Below are positions 17,689 to 25,746 of a stretch of 64,000 nt of DNA, one piece after another. A model generated the notes under the pieces. That model did no database searches. It worked only from the letters and a program-made list of their open reading frames with translations, and had not been told where the DNA came from. This DNA comes from Chloracidobacterium sp. (GTDB lineage Bacteria; Acidobacteriota; Blastocatellia; Pyrinomonadales; Pyrinomonadaceae): assembly GCA_016716305.1 (NCBI GenBank), contig JADJWP010000002.1:2726501-2790500 (forward strand), read 5' to 3'. A program made the translations under genes and the position numbers. The first letter of the stretch is position 1. The number at the start of each line of letters is the position of its first letter.

Positions 17689-19182
17689 ATGATCTTTGGT
17701 CGAACAGTGAATGCCATATTCTTCGTAACTCTACTCGCGATACACGGAATTGCGCAGGAGGCTACTCGCGAAGCGTTTGCTCAAGGTAAGCGTGTGCTCG
17801 ACCGGTCAGTGAACGCGTACGGCGGTCTCGCAGCATTGAATGCGATAACGAGCGTATCGATCACCGTGGAAGGCGCATCGGTTCACCGAAACCAAAGCCG
17901 CAAACCCGACACTTTCGACCGTACGCCGTACACAGGCGAGGTGATCATAGACCTTAAGAATGCCCGCACTTTTCAAACTCAAAGGGGACAATACCCCGGC
18001 GGATTCAGCTGGCATCAAGGTTTTGTCATTGATGCCGGCTCGCGGACGAGCTTTGACCTGATCCGAAAGACCGCAAATCAGGCGGGCCCGGCTGGATTGG
18101 GAATCTTTAGAGCCAGTACAAGATGGCTGCCGCAGATCGTCCTGCTAAATGTTCTGGAACGTGCTGAGAGCCTTCGGTACATCGGCACCGCCACATATGA
18201 CCGTCGAAACCACGACCTGATCGATTTTGTCTCGAGCGATGGGGCCCGTTTGACACTCTATGTCGACCAAAAGACCGGCTTGTTATCAAAGTTCGAGACC
18301 TTCATTACCGATCGGTTTGCGGGCGATTCGGTTCTCGAAACGCTCTTTACAGGACAACGCGAGGTTAATGGCCGCATTGTTGCCTCAGGAAGAGTGACCG
18401 CAGTGAACGGAGAGATCACGAACGACTTTCGCATTGCGAACGTGATATTCAACGCTGAAATTCAGCCCGACCAATTCAAGATACCGCCTGGTCTGCGTGC
18501 TGTGACAATCGCAACCCCGGCACTTGTCACGAAACACTCCGACGGTATTTATACGACCGTTGCCGGTGGATACAATGTGCTTTTTGCGGATCTCGAAGAC
18601 AGTATTTTTGTGATGGAAGCACCAGGGAACGACCGTGTGTCACAACAAGCGATACAGCAGATCAAGAAAGCCATCCCAGGAAAGCCAATCAAGTACCTTG
18701 CCGTAACGCATCATCACGACGATCACGCCGGCGGGATCCGGGCCTATATGGCGGAGGGATCGGCATTGATCGTCGCACCCGGCGAACGTGCTTTTTTTGA
18801 AAAGGTGAGCAAGGCCGCATTCACTGCGGAACCTGATTCGTTTTCTCTTGCTCCGAAGCCGCTGAAGATCGAACCGTTAACTAACGGAAAGCGAGTCTTG
18901 GAGAACGGAAACGCCGTTGCGGTCGAGATATATGACATCGGGCCCGGTCCGCACGCAGAGGAAATGCTCGTTGCTTACATCCCCGCGATCAAGGCCGTAT
19001 TTCAAGGAGATCTATTGAATCGGCCTGCGAATGGCGATTACCCGATCGCGAACGAAACCTCAGCGCATTTTCTCAAATGGATCGATTCCAGCGGCCTGGT
19101 GGTTGAGACGATAATACCGGTTCACGGTCCTGTAACTACGATCGAGGAACTACGAAGGGCCGTTGCGGATATGAAGAAGTAG
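17689..19182 (+). CDS. exported MBL-fold metallo-hydrolase with long N-terminal domain
   Basis: 497 residues from ATG 17689, preceded by CGGGGG and followed by a signal-like stretch (AIFFVTLLAIHGIAQ); the upstream extension of the frame only overlaps the cytochrome gene. The first 280 residues form a beta-rich domain resembling LolA-like outer-membrane-lipoprotein-sorting folds (VDQKTGLLSKFETF). The C-terminal half is a metallo-beta-lactamase fold with the metal motif THHHDDHAGG, a second His in GPGPHAEEM, Asp in FQGDLLN, and the last His in PVHGPVTT. It is probably a periplasmic hydrolase or sulfur oxygenase-like protein. Its position beside a cytochrome c suggests a shared oxidative task, which is inference. 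Confidence 0.78.
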   Translation: MIFGRTVNAIFFVTLLAIHGIAQEATREAFAQGKRVLDRSVNAYGGLAALNAITSVSITVEGASVHRNQSRKPDTFDRTPYTGEVIIDLKNARTFQTQRGQYPGGFSWHQGFVIDAGSRTSFDLIRKTANQAGPAGLGIFRASTRWLPQIVLLNVLERAESLRYIGTATYDRRNHDLIDFVSSDGARLTLYVDQKTGLLSKFETFITDRFAGDSVLETLFTGQREVNGRIVASGRVTAVNGEITNDFRIANVIFNAEIQPDQFKIPPGLRAVTIATPALVTKHSDGIYTTVAGGYNVLFADLEDSIFVMEAPGNDRVSQQAIQQIKKAIPGKPIKYLAVTHHHDDHAGGIRAYMAEGSALIVAPGERAFFEKVSKAAFTAEPDSFSLAPKPLKIEPLTNGKRVLENGNAVAVEIYDIGPGPHAEEMLVAYIPAIKAVFQGDLLNRPANGDYPIANETSAHFLKWIDSSGLVVETIIPVHGPVTTIEELRRAVADMKK

Positions 19183-19244
19183 GCGTTTGCATATTTCACC
19201 GCTCCGATTACAATTGATTCACCTCAATTTTGCTGGAGAAAAAT

Positions 19245-20534
19245 ATGAAACGCATTACTCTTTCTGTATTCGTACTTCTGTGCTTAAGTATCTCTGCGTT
19301 CCCGCTCGACATGAGCCGCGATATTGATGCGGCGACCGCCAGGCTAATGCCGAGGATAATCGAATGGCGGCGCCATTTGCATCAGTATCCTGAACTCGGC
19401 AACCGCGAGGTCAAGACTGCCAAATACGTCGAAGAACATTTGAGGAAACTCGGCCTTGAGGTCCGAACGGGAGTTGCGAAGACAGGCGTCGTCGGCATTT
19501 TGAAAGGGTCGCAGCCGGGGCCTGTGGTCGGCCTGCGTGCCGATATGGATGGTCTGCCGGTAACCGAACGTAACTCGCTGCCCTACGCTTCGAAGGAAAC
19601 CGCGGAATATAACGGCCAGAAGGTCGGCGTGATGCACGCCTGCGGCCATGATACGCACGTCGCAATGCTGATGGGTGCAGCCGAGGTTCTTGCCGGAATG
19701 AAGGATCGAATAAAGGGAACTGTCGTGTTCATCTTTCAGCCTGCTGAGGAAGGTCCGCCTGCCGGCGAAGAAGGTGGGGCTCCGCTGATGGTAAAAGAAG
19801 GGGTGATGGACAACCCAAAGATCGATGCTATTTTCGGGATACACATCAATTCGCAAACGCCGGTCGGTACGATCAAATACAAATCGGGAGCAACAATGGC
19901 TGCGAGCGATTGGTTCTCAATAAAGATCAAGGGCAAACAGACGCATGGTGCATATCCGTGGCTGGGTGTCGATCCGTTCGCCGTGGCAACGCAGATCTAC
20001 ACCGGACTTCAAATGATCGTCGCCCGCCGAAGTGAATTGCCTAAGGCTCCTGTCGTAATTACGGTCGGACGCGTTATGGGCGGCGTCCGCGAAAATATAA
20101 TACCCGAGGAAATGACGATGGCCGGAACGATCCGCACGCTCGACGCCGAGATGCAAAAGGACGTACACGAAAAGATCCGCCAGACCGCAACGAATATCGC
20201 CGAGAGTATGGGAGCCGCTGTCGAGGTAAACATCGAGAATAAGGCCCTGCTTACCTATAACACTCCGGAACTCGTGGAGAAGATGCTGCCTTCGCTTCAA
20301 AAAGCTGCGGGTAAGGAGAATGTATCAGAAGCAAACTGGGTTACGGGTGCCGAGGATTTTTCATCTTTTAGCACAAAGGCCCCGTCATTCTATTTCATGG
20401 TCGGCGGGATGCCAAAGGGAATGAGCGTTGCCGCCGCGGCACCACATCACACCCCGGACTTCATTATCGACGACAGCAGGCTCGATGTCGGCGTGAAGGC
20501 ATTCGCAAATATCGTCTTCGACTTCACGAAGTGA
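19245..20534 (+). CDS. exported M20-family amidohydrolase/carboxypeptidase
   Basis: 429 residues from ATG 19245, with GGAG 6 bases before it and a signal peptide (LSVFVLLCLSISAFP). M20D motifs are visible: MHACGHDTHVAML (metal His/Asp), FQPAEEGPPAGEEGG (catalytic Glu), a dimerisation domain around GKQTHGAYPW, and ITVGRVMGG. The family includes hippurate hydrolases and indole-amino-acid hydrolases that free an amino acid from an N-acyl conjugate. It closes the long run of exported proteins and is followed by a strong hairpin. Confidence 0.88.
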   Translation: MKRITLSVFVLLCLSISAFPLDMSRDIDAATARLMPRIIEWRRHLHQYPELGNREVKTAKYVEEHLRKLGLEVRTGVAKTGVVGILKGSQPGPVVGLRADMDGLPVTERNSLPYASKETAEYNGQKVGVMHACGHDTHVAMLMGAAEVLAGMKDRIKGTVVFIFQPAEEGPPAGEEGGAPLMVKEGVMDNPKIDAIFGIHINSQTPVGTIKYKSGATMAASDWFSIKIKGKQTHGAYPWLGVDPFAVATQIYTGLQMIVARRSELPKAPVVITVGRVMGGVRENIIPEEMTMAGTIRTLDAEMQKDVHEKIRQTATNIAESMGAAVEVNIENKALLTYNTPELVEKMLPSLQKAAGKENVSEANWVTGAEDFSSFSTKAPSFYFMVGGMPKGMSVAAAAPHHTPDFIIDDSRLDVGVKAFANIVFDFTK

Positions 20535-20557
20535 TTCGTCCTTATTCGGAAGAACGA

Positions 20558-20587
20558 AAAGGACATTGACCGTGATCAATGTCCTTT
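20558..20587. terminator. 12-bp-stem hairpin between convergent genes
   Basis: AAAGGACATTGA and TCAATGTCCTTT form a perfect 12-bp stem around a 6-base loop, centred between the stops of the M20 amidohydrolase and dps. It may end transcription in both directions, although no long T-run follows. Confidence 0.65.
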
Positions 20588-20618
20588 CCGAATTTTGATA
20601 TACCCAAATTAAAGGTCT

Positions 20619-21101
20619 TTAAGCCTGATTGTGGGCTTCTACGAACCAAAGCAGTTTGTCGATACCGCGCGAAATACCTGTAAAAAGATCGGCCGTGTCG
20701 GCATCGCCGAGTTCGTCTGTGGCGTCAATGTTCTTTCGCACCTTCTTGCCAAAATCAGCAAGGGCCGTCGAAAGTGCATCCACATGCGCCGTACCATCGA
20801 TTATCTCCATCGGATACTGCGAAAGTGATGATCTCTCGGCAGCGATCCGAACCGTTCCCATAGCCGTTCCGCCGAGCGTTGTGACCCTCTCTGCAATATC
20901 GTCGACATGGACCTCTACCTCGGTTGCGACGCGGTCAAAAAGTTCATGTAGAGCAATGAAATTCGACCCCTTAACATTCCAGTGGGCCTGTTTTGCTTGT
21001 GACCTCAGATCGATCGCATCGGCAAGCGATTGGTTGAGTAGAGCGACGAGTTTTTCTCGCTTTCCTTTTGCAAGGTCGATTTTGGTGTTATGAAGTTCCA
21101 T
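20619..21101 (-). CDS. dps: Dps ferritin-like DNA-protection protein
   Basis: 160 residues, the usual Dps length, with GGAGGC before the ATG. The intersubunit ferroxidase site is visible: His in SQAKQAHWNVKG, His and Asp in LHELFDRV/EVHVDDIAER, and the family pattern E-x3-D. Dps forms a dodecamer that stores iron with hydrogen peroxide as oxidant and protects DNA. The promoter has near-consensus hexamers overlapped by a 7-1-7 palindrome of PerR/Fur type, which fits peroxide- or iron-responsive control. Confidence 0.93.
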   Translation of the reverse strand: MELHNTKIDLAKGKREKLVALLNQSLADAIDLRSQAKQAHWNVKGSNFIALHELFDRVATEVEVHVDDIAERVTTLGGTAMGTVRIAAERSSLSQYPMEIIDGTAHVDALSTALADFGKKVRKNIDATDELGDADTADLFTGISRGIDKLLWFVEAHNQA

Positions 21102-21118
21102 GATGCCTCCTTTTGAGC

Positions 21119-21133
21119 TTAGAATTATTCTAA
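21119..21133. promoter_or_regulatory. PerR/Fur-like 7-1-7 operator
   Basis: TTAGAAT-T-ATTCTAA is a perfect 7-1-7 inverted repeat. It differs symmetrically at one base per half from the B. subtilis PerR consensus TTATAATNATTATAA. It covers the -10 hexamer of dps. Confidence 0.65.
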
Positions 21134-21155
21134 TTCAAATAACGCAAAATATCAA
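21127..21155 (-). promoter_or_regulatory. sigma70-like dps promoter
   Basis: On the minus strand TTGATA (21155-21150), a 17-base spacer, then TAGAAT (21132-21127). The dps ATG lies 26 bases beyond the -10, leaving room for the GGAGG ribosome site. Confidence 0.7.
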
Positions 21156-21216
21156 CCGGACCATTAAACAAGTATGGGCAATTTGATATCGTAGATGCGA
21201 AAAGACCAATAATATC

Positions 21217-22149
21217 ATGAACCTCGCACTGCAAGTTTCGACATGGGGCGCTTGGATAGTTCAGTTAGGCACTGAGATCAATAAAGCCGTTTTCGAATCT
21301 CTTGATCGAATGATCACGTCATTCTTCGGCCGCTTACCGTTCTTGCTTGCCGGGCTTATTGTCCTTCTACTATTTTGGATACTCTCGAAGATAATTCGCC
21401 GGATCTTTCTTGCGGGCAGCAAGAGGACATCGATCGATGTTCGGCTGCGAATACTCTTTGGACGACTGATCGCCGGCTCGATCATCGTTTTGGGAGTATT
21501 TGTAGCGATGACGGTCGTAATACCGTCGTTCGATCTTGGGAGCGTTATCGCCGGGCTCGGCTTCACATCGTTTGTTATCGGCTTTGCCACAAAGGATATT
21601 CTCAACAATTTCCTTTCAGGAATACTCATCCTCTGGCATCAGCCGTTCAAGATCGGCGACTATATATTTGTAGGCACGAATCAAGGTAAGGTCGAGTACA
21701 TCGGAGTGCGCGCCACTTCGTTGAGAAAAGACGACGGCGAGCTTGTTCTTATTCCGAACGGCGACATGTATTCGAGTGCTCTGACGATCAGAGGCGCTGG
21801 TTCGAAACGCCGCCTGACGTTGAGATTCAACCTGGGTTTTCATGAGGATATCGATCGAGCGAAAGAGATCGTCCGAATCGCGCTGACCGAAACCGACGGT
21901 GTCGTAGCAGAACCCTCGCCGAATGTGTTCGTTACAGATCTGACAGACAGCGGTGTGAGCATTACCGCGAATTTTTGGCTCGATACAACGAAGAATAGGC
22001 CGATGGGTGTATTTGACCGCGCCGCGATCGCTGTCAAATCTGAACTTGAGGCAGCAGGCTTCGACCTGTTTCCGACTTCGCCGCCCGCCGTGAAGGCCGC
22101 ACCTGAGGAGGTTGTAGAAAACAGAAAGCACGGGTCCGAATTCGATTGA
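21217..22149 (+). CDS. small-conductance mechanosensitive channel (MscS family)
   Basis: 310 residues. There are three hydrophobic segments in the first 130 residues (FLLAGLIVLLLFWIL, AGSIIVLGVFVAMTVVI, SVIAGLGFTSFVIGFATKDILNNFLSGI). The third is the Gly/Ala-rich pore helix leading into the beta-domain (PFKIGDYIFVG, GKVEYIGVRATSLRKDDGELVLIPNGDMYSS). A soluble alpha/beta C-terminal domain follows. It releases solutes on hypo-osmotic shock. It is divergent from dps across 115 bases. Confidence 0.9.
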   Translation: MNLALQVSTWGAWIVQLGTEINKAVFESLDRMITSFFGRLPFLLAGLIVLLLFWILSKIIRRIFLAGSKRTSIDVRLRILFGRLIAGSIIVLGVFVAMTVVIPSFDLGSVIAGLGFTSFVIGFATKDILNNFLSGILILWHQPFKIGDYIFVGTNQGKVEYIGVRATSLRKDDGELVLIPNGDMYSSALTIRGAGSKRRLTLRFNLGFHEDIDRAKEIVRIALTETDGVVAEPSPNVFVTDLTDSGVSITANFWLDTTKNRPMGVFDRAAIAVKSELEAAGFDLFPTSPPAVKAAPEEVVENRKHGSEFD

Positions 22150-22192
22150 ACCTAACCTCACTGGGGCCTAAGCGAACGCAAACGACCGTGCT

Positions 22193-22876
22193 TCAGCGAT
22201 TTGAGTTAGGTGCGGCAGGCCTGGGCGGCCCGGGAGAGTTGGCTCCGCCGCCGCGGAAGAGTGGGGTGAAGACCCATTTGGAGTGGTTTTCGATACCGTA
22301 ATAGGTCAATACCGATCGGCTTCGACTTTGACTCGCGACACCGATGAACGGGGCGTTATCGGTCACGATATCGAAGTCATCAGGTTCGGTAAGGTCGTCC
22401 TCGCTTTCGGTGTTCAGCGAGTTGACGATAATGATCGAATATTTGTCGAACAATTGCGATGGATTCGTCGGGAGCAAACCGTTGTTGTAAGTCTGCACGC
22501 GTTTCGCAAACGACGCGAGGACCTGCGGTTCCGGTTCGATCAGCCGCCATTTGCCATCTTCGCTCAATGGGTCGATAGCGGCGGATGGACGAAGAATCAT
22601 TCGGGTCTTGGTTCCCTGCGGAAGGCCTTCGAGAAGTTCGTCGATCGACTCAGGCAGTTTAGTTCCGCGGTGGTGAATTACGAATTCGCGGATCGCGTTC
22701 GCGATCTCTTCACCGCGACGGATCGCTTCGAGTTCTTTTTCCCGCTGTACCTCCTGCTGAACTGACGGTGCAACTGCGAGGAGTGCGATCGCAAGTATGG
22801 TCATGATCGCCATGACGGCAATCAGCGTCATACCCGCTTCTGGTCGCCGGCTATCGCGGTTTTCCATCGGTGTCAT
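22193..22876 (-). CDS. pseudopilin-like protein with type IV prepilin signal
   Basis: About 227 residues. The start is chosen at 22876 because AAAGG lies 6 bases before that ATG; other in-frame ATGs at 22885, 22882 and 22867 are possible. The prepilin-peptidase site reads RRPEAG|MTLIAVMAIMTILAIALLAV, followed by a charged helix (EVQREKELEAIRRGEEIANAIREFV) as in GspG/PilA pseudopilins. Position +5 is Ala, not the usual Glu. The C-terminal half is variable and ends Pro-rich. It overlaps the 3' end of the upstream PilP-like gene and is the last gene of the pil-like operon. Confidence 0.75.
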   Translation of the reverse strand: MTPMENRDSRRPEAGMTLIAVMAIMTILAIALLAVAPSVQQEVQREKELEAIRRGEEIANAIREFVIHHRGTKLPESIDELLEGLPQGTKTRMILRPSAAIDPLSEDGKWRLIEPEPQVLASFAKRVQTYNNGLLPTNPSQLFDKYSIIIVNSLNTESEDDLTEPDDFDIVTDNAPFIGVASQSRSRSVLTYYGIENHSKWVFTPLFRGGGANSPGPPRPAAPNSNR

Positions 22877-23972
22877 CGTCATCATCCTTTGGCCGATCCT
22901 GCGGCGGTCGTGTCGGTCGCGGAGCCGCATTCGCGGGCGGGATGTACCGCGGTATGTTATCCGGAATGCCTGGAATCGAACCTGGGCTGACATTCGCTGG
23001 CGGCAGTCCGCCTGACGGAAATCCCTGGTCAAATCCTCCGGGCCTGCCACCGGACGGCGGACGGCCGGTTGCCGGCAACGAAGTCGTCACTGATCCCGGC
23101 GGTGGGCGAAACAGCTCGAGTTTGTGTCTGAAACCAAGATTGGTGTCTTCGACGATCACTTCTGCAGAAGAAATACTGATCAGCCTGAATCTGCCCGCGA
23201 TGACGTCATTGAGCCGATGACTGAATTCGGTCGGCTTTCCTTGTTCGCGAAAGACCGCCGTGTCGTTGTTGGCGAGCCGCCGTGCGATCATCCCGACATA
23301 CTGGAACTGCGGCCGAGGCGGTGCCTGGACAGAGAGCATTATCTGGTTGGAATATTTCGTACCGTCGAGGGTTTGAACGATTATTTGCCTTGGACCTTCG
23401 GTCGTAATAAAGCTGGCCGGAATATCGGCGACGAGCCGCTGCGGGCTGACGAAGGTCGTCGGTACCTCGCTTTGGCTGAAATAGATCTTGGCATCCGGCG
23501 AGAACTTGTCTCCGTTTATCTCAAGCCTGAATCCACGCGAACCGGCATATACGCTCTGCGGCGTGACGTATGCCACCAACATATGAGGTGTCGGTGTCGG
23601 GATCGGCGTCTGGATCGGTGTCTGAGGCGGAGGTGTCGGGACCCACGGCGTTGGCAGAGGCGGCTCGTAGAAAGAAAAGATATTCCGCCCCGGATCGGGT
23701 GCTGAAAAACTGCCAGGCCGATAGAAGATCGGCGTCGTCTGCCAATCAAAGTTCTGTTCAGATGTGGTTGGCATTTTGACCGCGGTCAGGTCGCGTTGCG
23801 TCGATCGGCCGGGCGATGCGGTCGGTGTCGGTGTGGCCGCAGTTCTCGAACTTCTGCCGAAAAGACTTGATCCAAAGGCCATATACAGCGAGAACAAAGC
23901 AAGCACGCCGAGAACCACGGCTGCGATCAGCTTGTTTCGTTCGCTTGGTGATCTGCCTTCTAAAAATGCCAT
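22851..23972 (-). CDS. PilP/GspC-like envelope protein with an IPT/TIG domain
   Basis: 373 residues. An N-terminal membrane anchor (LIAAVVLGVLALFSLYMAF) is followed by a Ser/Thr/Pro-rich linker to about 105 and a Pro-Thr repeat stretch (PTPWVPTPPPQTPIQTPIP). An IPT/TIG-like beta-sandwich (about 135-215: VTPQSVYAGSRGFRLEINGDKF) comes next. Then a PilP/GspC homology-region-like domain (about 222-300: YVGMIARRLANNDTAVFREQG…EVIVEDTNLGFRHKLELF) and a Pro/Gly-rich tail ending in an Asp run. PilP/GspC link the inner-membrane assembly platform to the secretin. The inserted IPT domain is unusual. The position after pilO supports the call. Confidence 0.7.
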   Translation of the reverse strand: MAFLEGRSPSERNKLIAAVVLGVLALFSLYMAFGSSLFGRSSRTAATPTPTASPGRSTQRDLTAVKMPTTSEQNFDWQTTPIFYRPGSFSAPDPGRNIFSFYEPPLPTPWVPTPPPQTPIQTPIPTPTPHMLVAYVTPQSVYAGSRGFRLEINGDKFSPDAKIYFSQSEVPTTFVSPQRLVADIPASFITTEGPRQIIVQTLDGTKYSNQIMLSVQAPPRPQFQYVGMIARRLANNDTAVFREQGKPTEFSHRLNDVIAGRFRLISISSAEVIVEDTNLGFRHKLELFRPPPGSVTTSLPATGRPPSGGRPGGFDQGFPSGGLPPANVSPGSIPGIPDNIPRYIPPANAAPRPTRPPQDRPKDDDDDTDGKPR

Positions 23973-24042
23973 CTGATCGTTCTAAATTCAAACACGCGAC
24001 GACGTCGAAAAAGTTCCCGTCGCGCGATATGGTCGGGCCGTT

Positions 24043-25011
24043 CTACTGGCCCGGCTCCGATTCGGCAGCCACGTTCTGACGCCTAAAATATGCCGCCATT
24101 TCCAAACGGAGAGCCACACGTTCACCGAAAGTGCGGCCGCGAGGTGCTTGAGCCTGCGGCGTTGTCTGAACGGGTTCGCCGGTGATCGGATTGATTGTCG
24201 CCGTGCGCTGTTCGACCGGCGGCCCTGTTGCGGCTACCGACTGGTTCGTTCCGGCGGTCGACTCTGACGGTGCAAGCTCAACCGAACTGATCACAATGAA
24301 TTCGTTCCCGGTTTCGATCTCGCGGATGAACCGCCGCAGATTTTGGTACGGCCCTTCTACTGTCATTGTCACGTAGACGCCGGGAAATAGACTTCGAAAG
24401 CGTTCGCGGCCGCGTTCTTCATCATTCTGGTTCATCTGATCCTGATCGGCCAACTCAAGCGGCGCGTAAGCCGGCCCATTCGTATTTACTAGACCATACC
24501 CAACGATCAAACCGTTCAATCGCTGATAGAGCGATGTTCGACCGTTTGCCGCGACCGGTAGATAGCTCGACTCAAACTCATCGACGCTCGAAACCAGTTT
24601 CGCTACCTGAGTCTCGGTACTTGTGATGTTACCGTATTTCGATTGAGCTGAAATGAGCTCAAGCTCGAGACGGTCGCGTTCGGCCTTGTTTCGTTCGAGT
24701 TCGCGCGCTGACGGGGCAACGAACAACAGGTAATAGAGAAAGACTCCCAGAAGTATAAGTAATGCGGCTCCGAAAACGCCCAATTCAAGGGGGCCCCACA
24801 TTCCGGCATTAACCTTTCGCGGCCGGTTTGACGGAGTAATGTGAAGCTCGGCCGGTTTATCGATAACTATCGCAGTATCATCGGTTAGGATCACACTGCG
24901 GCCCGGCTCGTCTACTACAACGGTCGTATCGATCGTCTTGCCGTAATCGTTTACCGTGATCTCCGCAAGATCATGTTCGCTTTCAGAAGTGTTGGCTTTT
25001 TTATCGGTCAT
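24043..25011 (-). CDS. pilO: type IV pilus/T2SS inner-membrane protein PilO-like
   Basis: 322 residues. A cytoplasmic Glu/Asp-rich head of about 75 residues precedes one transmembrane helix (LGVFGAALLILLGVFLYYLLFV). A coiled coil follows (ARELERNKAERDRLELELISAQ), then a ferredoxin-like periplasmic domain (about 190-265: RERFRSLFPGVYVTMTVEGPYQNLRRFIREIE…FIVISSVEL), as in PilO. The start overlaps the end of pilN by 4 bases (ATGA). PilO pairs with PilN to position the pilus or secretion motor. The extended N-terminal head is longer than in the Pseudomonas protein. Confidence 0.8.
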   Translation of the reverse strand: MTDKKANTSESEHDLAEITVNDYGKTIDTTVVVDEPGRSVILTDDTAIVIDKPAELHITPSNRPRKVNAGMWGPLELGVFGAALLILLGVFLYYLLFVAPSARELERNKAERDRLELELISAQSKYGNITSTETQVAKLVSSVDEFESSYLPVAANGRTSLYQRLNGLIVGYGLVNTNGPAYAPLELADQDQMNQNDEERGRERFRSLFPGVYVTMTVEGPYQNLRRFIREIETGNEFIVISSVELAPSESTAGTNQSVAATGPPVEQRTATINPITGEPVQTTPQAQAPRGRTFGERVALRLEMAAYFRRQNVAAESEPGQ

Positions 25012-25631
25012 TCGACACCGCCTCCTGAATTTGTCTGCGCGATGTCAATGGACGATTGACTGACGCCTGCCGGCGGAGTATAGATCAATCGCAATGTGTA
25101 CTCAGAGAAGGTCATTCTTTGATTCGACTGTAGATTCTGTCCCCTGAGTTCGGCCTGAAAGACGCCTGAGCCGTTCATGTTCGCGATCATTGCCATCACT
25201 GCTTGATAGTCACGGCTGACGACCGTGAAGTCCAATTCGGCCTTAACACGGTCGCCTTCGCGAAAAACGTTCTGAACGACGATCCTCGAAGCACTGACAC
25301 TGCCGGGGATCACCGACTCGATGTCGTAAAAGAGACGTGACCACCCAAAGGACTTGTTGGCGACGAGTTTATGTGAAGCGACAAGCAGGTCGCGCTGCTG
25401 AGGACTCAGCTGCTGCTGCACTTTTTCGCCCTCTCCTTTAAGACGATCGACCTCAGCCTTCATTTCACGGATCTGATTTGTCGCGACTTCGTTAAGCTTG
25501 CGGTTCTCGTTAAGTTGGGAATATAAAAGCAAAGCGGCAATGAACGATACCGCCAGCAAAAGCATGGAAACAAGGTACGGTGTCGTTCGGTTGCGAAACG
25601 GATCTGAAGCTAGGTTAAGTTTGGTTATCAC
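25008..25631 (-). CDS. pilN: type IV pilus/T2SS protein PilN-like
   Basis: 207 residues from GTG 25631. I prefer this over an upstream ATG because the conserved cytoplasmic PilM-binding motif (I/L)NLAxDPFRNR begins here as TKLNLASDPFRNR. One transmembrane helix (LVSMLLLAVSFIAALLLY), a coiled coil (NENRKLNEVATNQIREMKAEVDRLKGEG-like) and a PilN periplasmic domain follow. The motif implies a PilM partner, but no pilM is found in the window; upstream lies a GGDEF gene ended by a terminator, so the operon appears to start here. Confidence 0.82.
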   Translation of the reverse strand: MITKLNLASDPFRNRTTPYLVSMLLLAVSFIAALLLYSQLNENRKLNEVATNQIREMKAEVDRLKGEGEKVQQQLSPQQRDLLVASHKLVANKSFGWSRLFYDIESVIPGSVSASRIVVQNVFREGDRVKAELDFTVVSRDYQAVMAMIANMNGSGVFQAELRGQNLQSNQRMTFSEYTLRLIYTPPAGVSQSSIDIAQTNSGGGVE

Positions 25632-25693
25632 TCGGCAAAAAACCCTATAAAAACTCGAATAAATCAGTGTCGGGCGACAGCCAGAGTTTACCA

Positions 25694-25724
25694 CAAAAGA
25701 AAACTCCGCGTCTTACACGCGGAG
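25694..25724 (-). terminator. rho-independent terminator of the FHA-GGDEF gene
   Basis: On the minus strand CTCCGCG and CGCGGAG pair around a 7-base loop and are followed by TTTTCTTTT. It lies 23 bases after the GGDEF stop and separates that gene from pilN. Confidence 0.85.
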
Positions 25725-25746
25725 CTTCGATCTAATGTTGCAAAAC

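Noticed and set aside
23560..23660. Repeated GGTGTCGG / GGCGTCTGGATCGG pattern
   Set aside because: It encodes the Pro-Thr linker of the PilP-like protein and is low-complexity coding, not a CRISPR or regulatory array.
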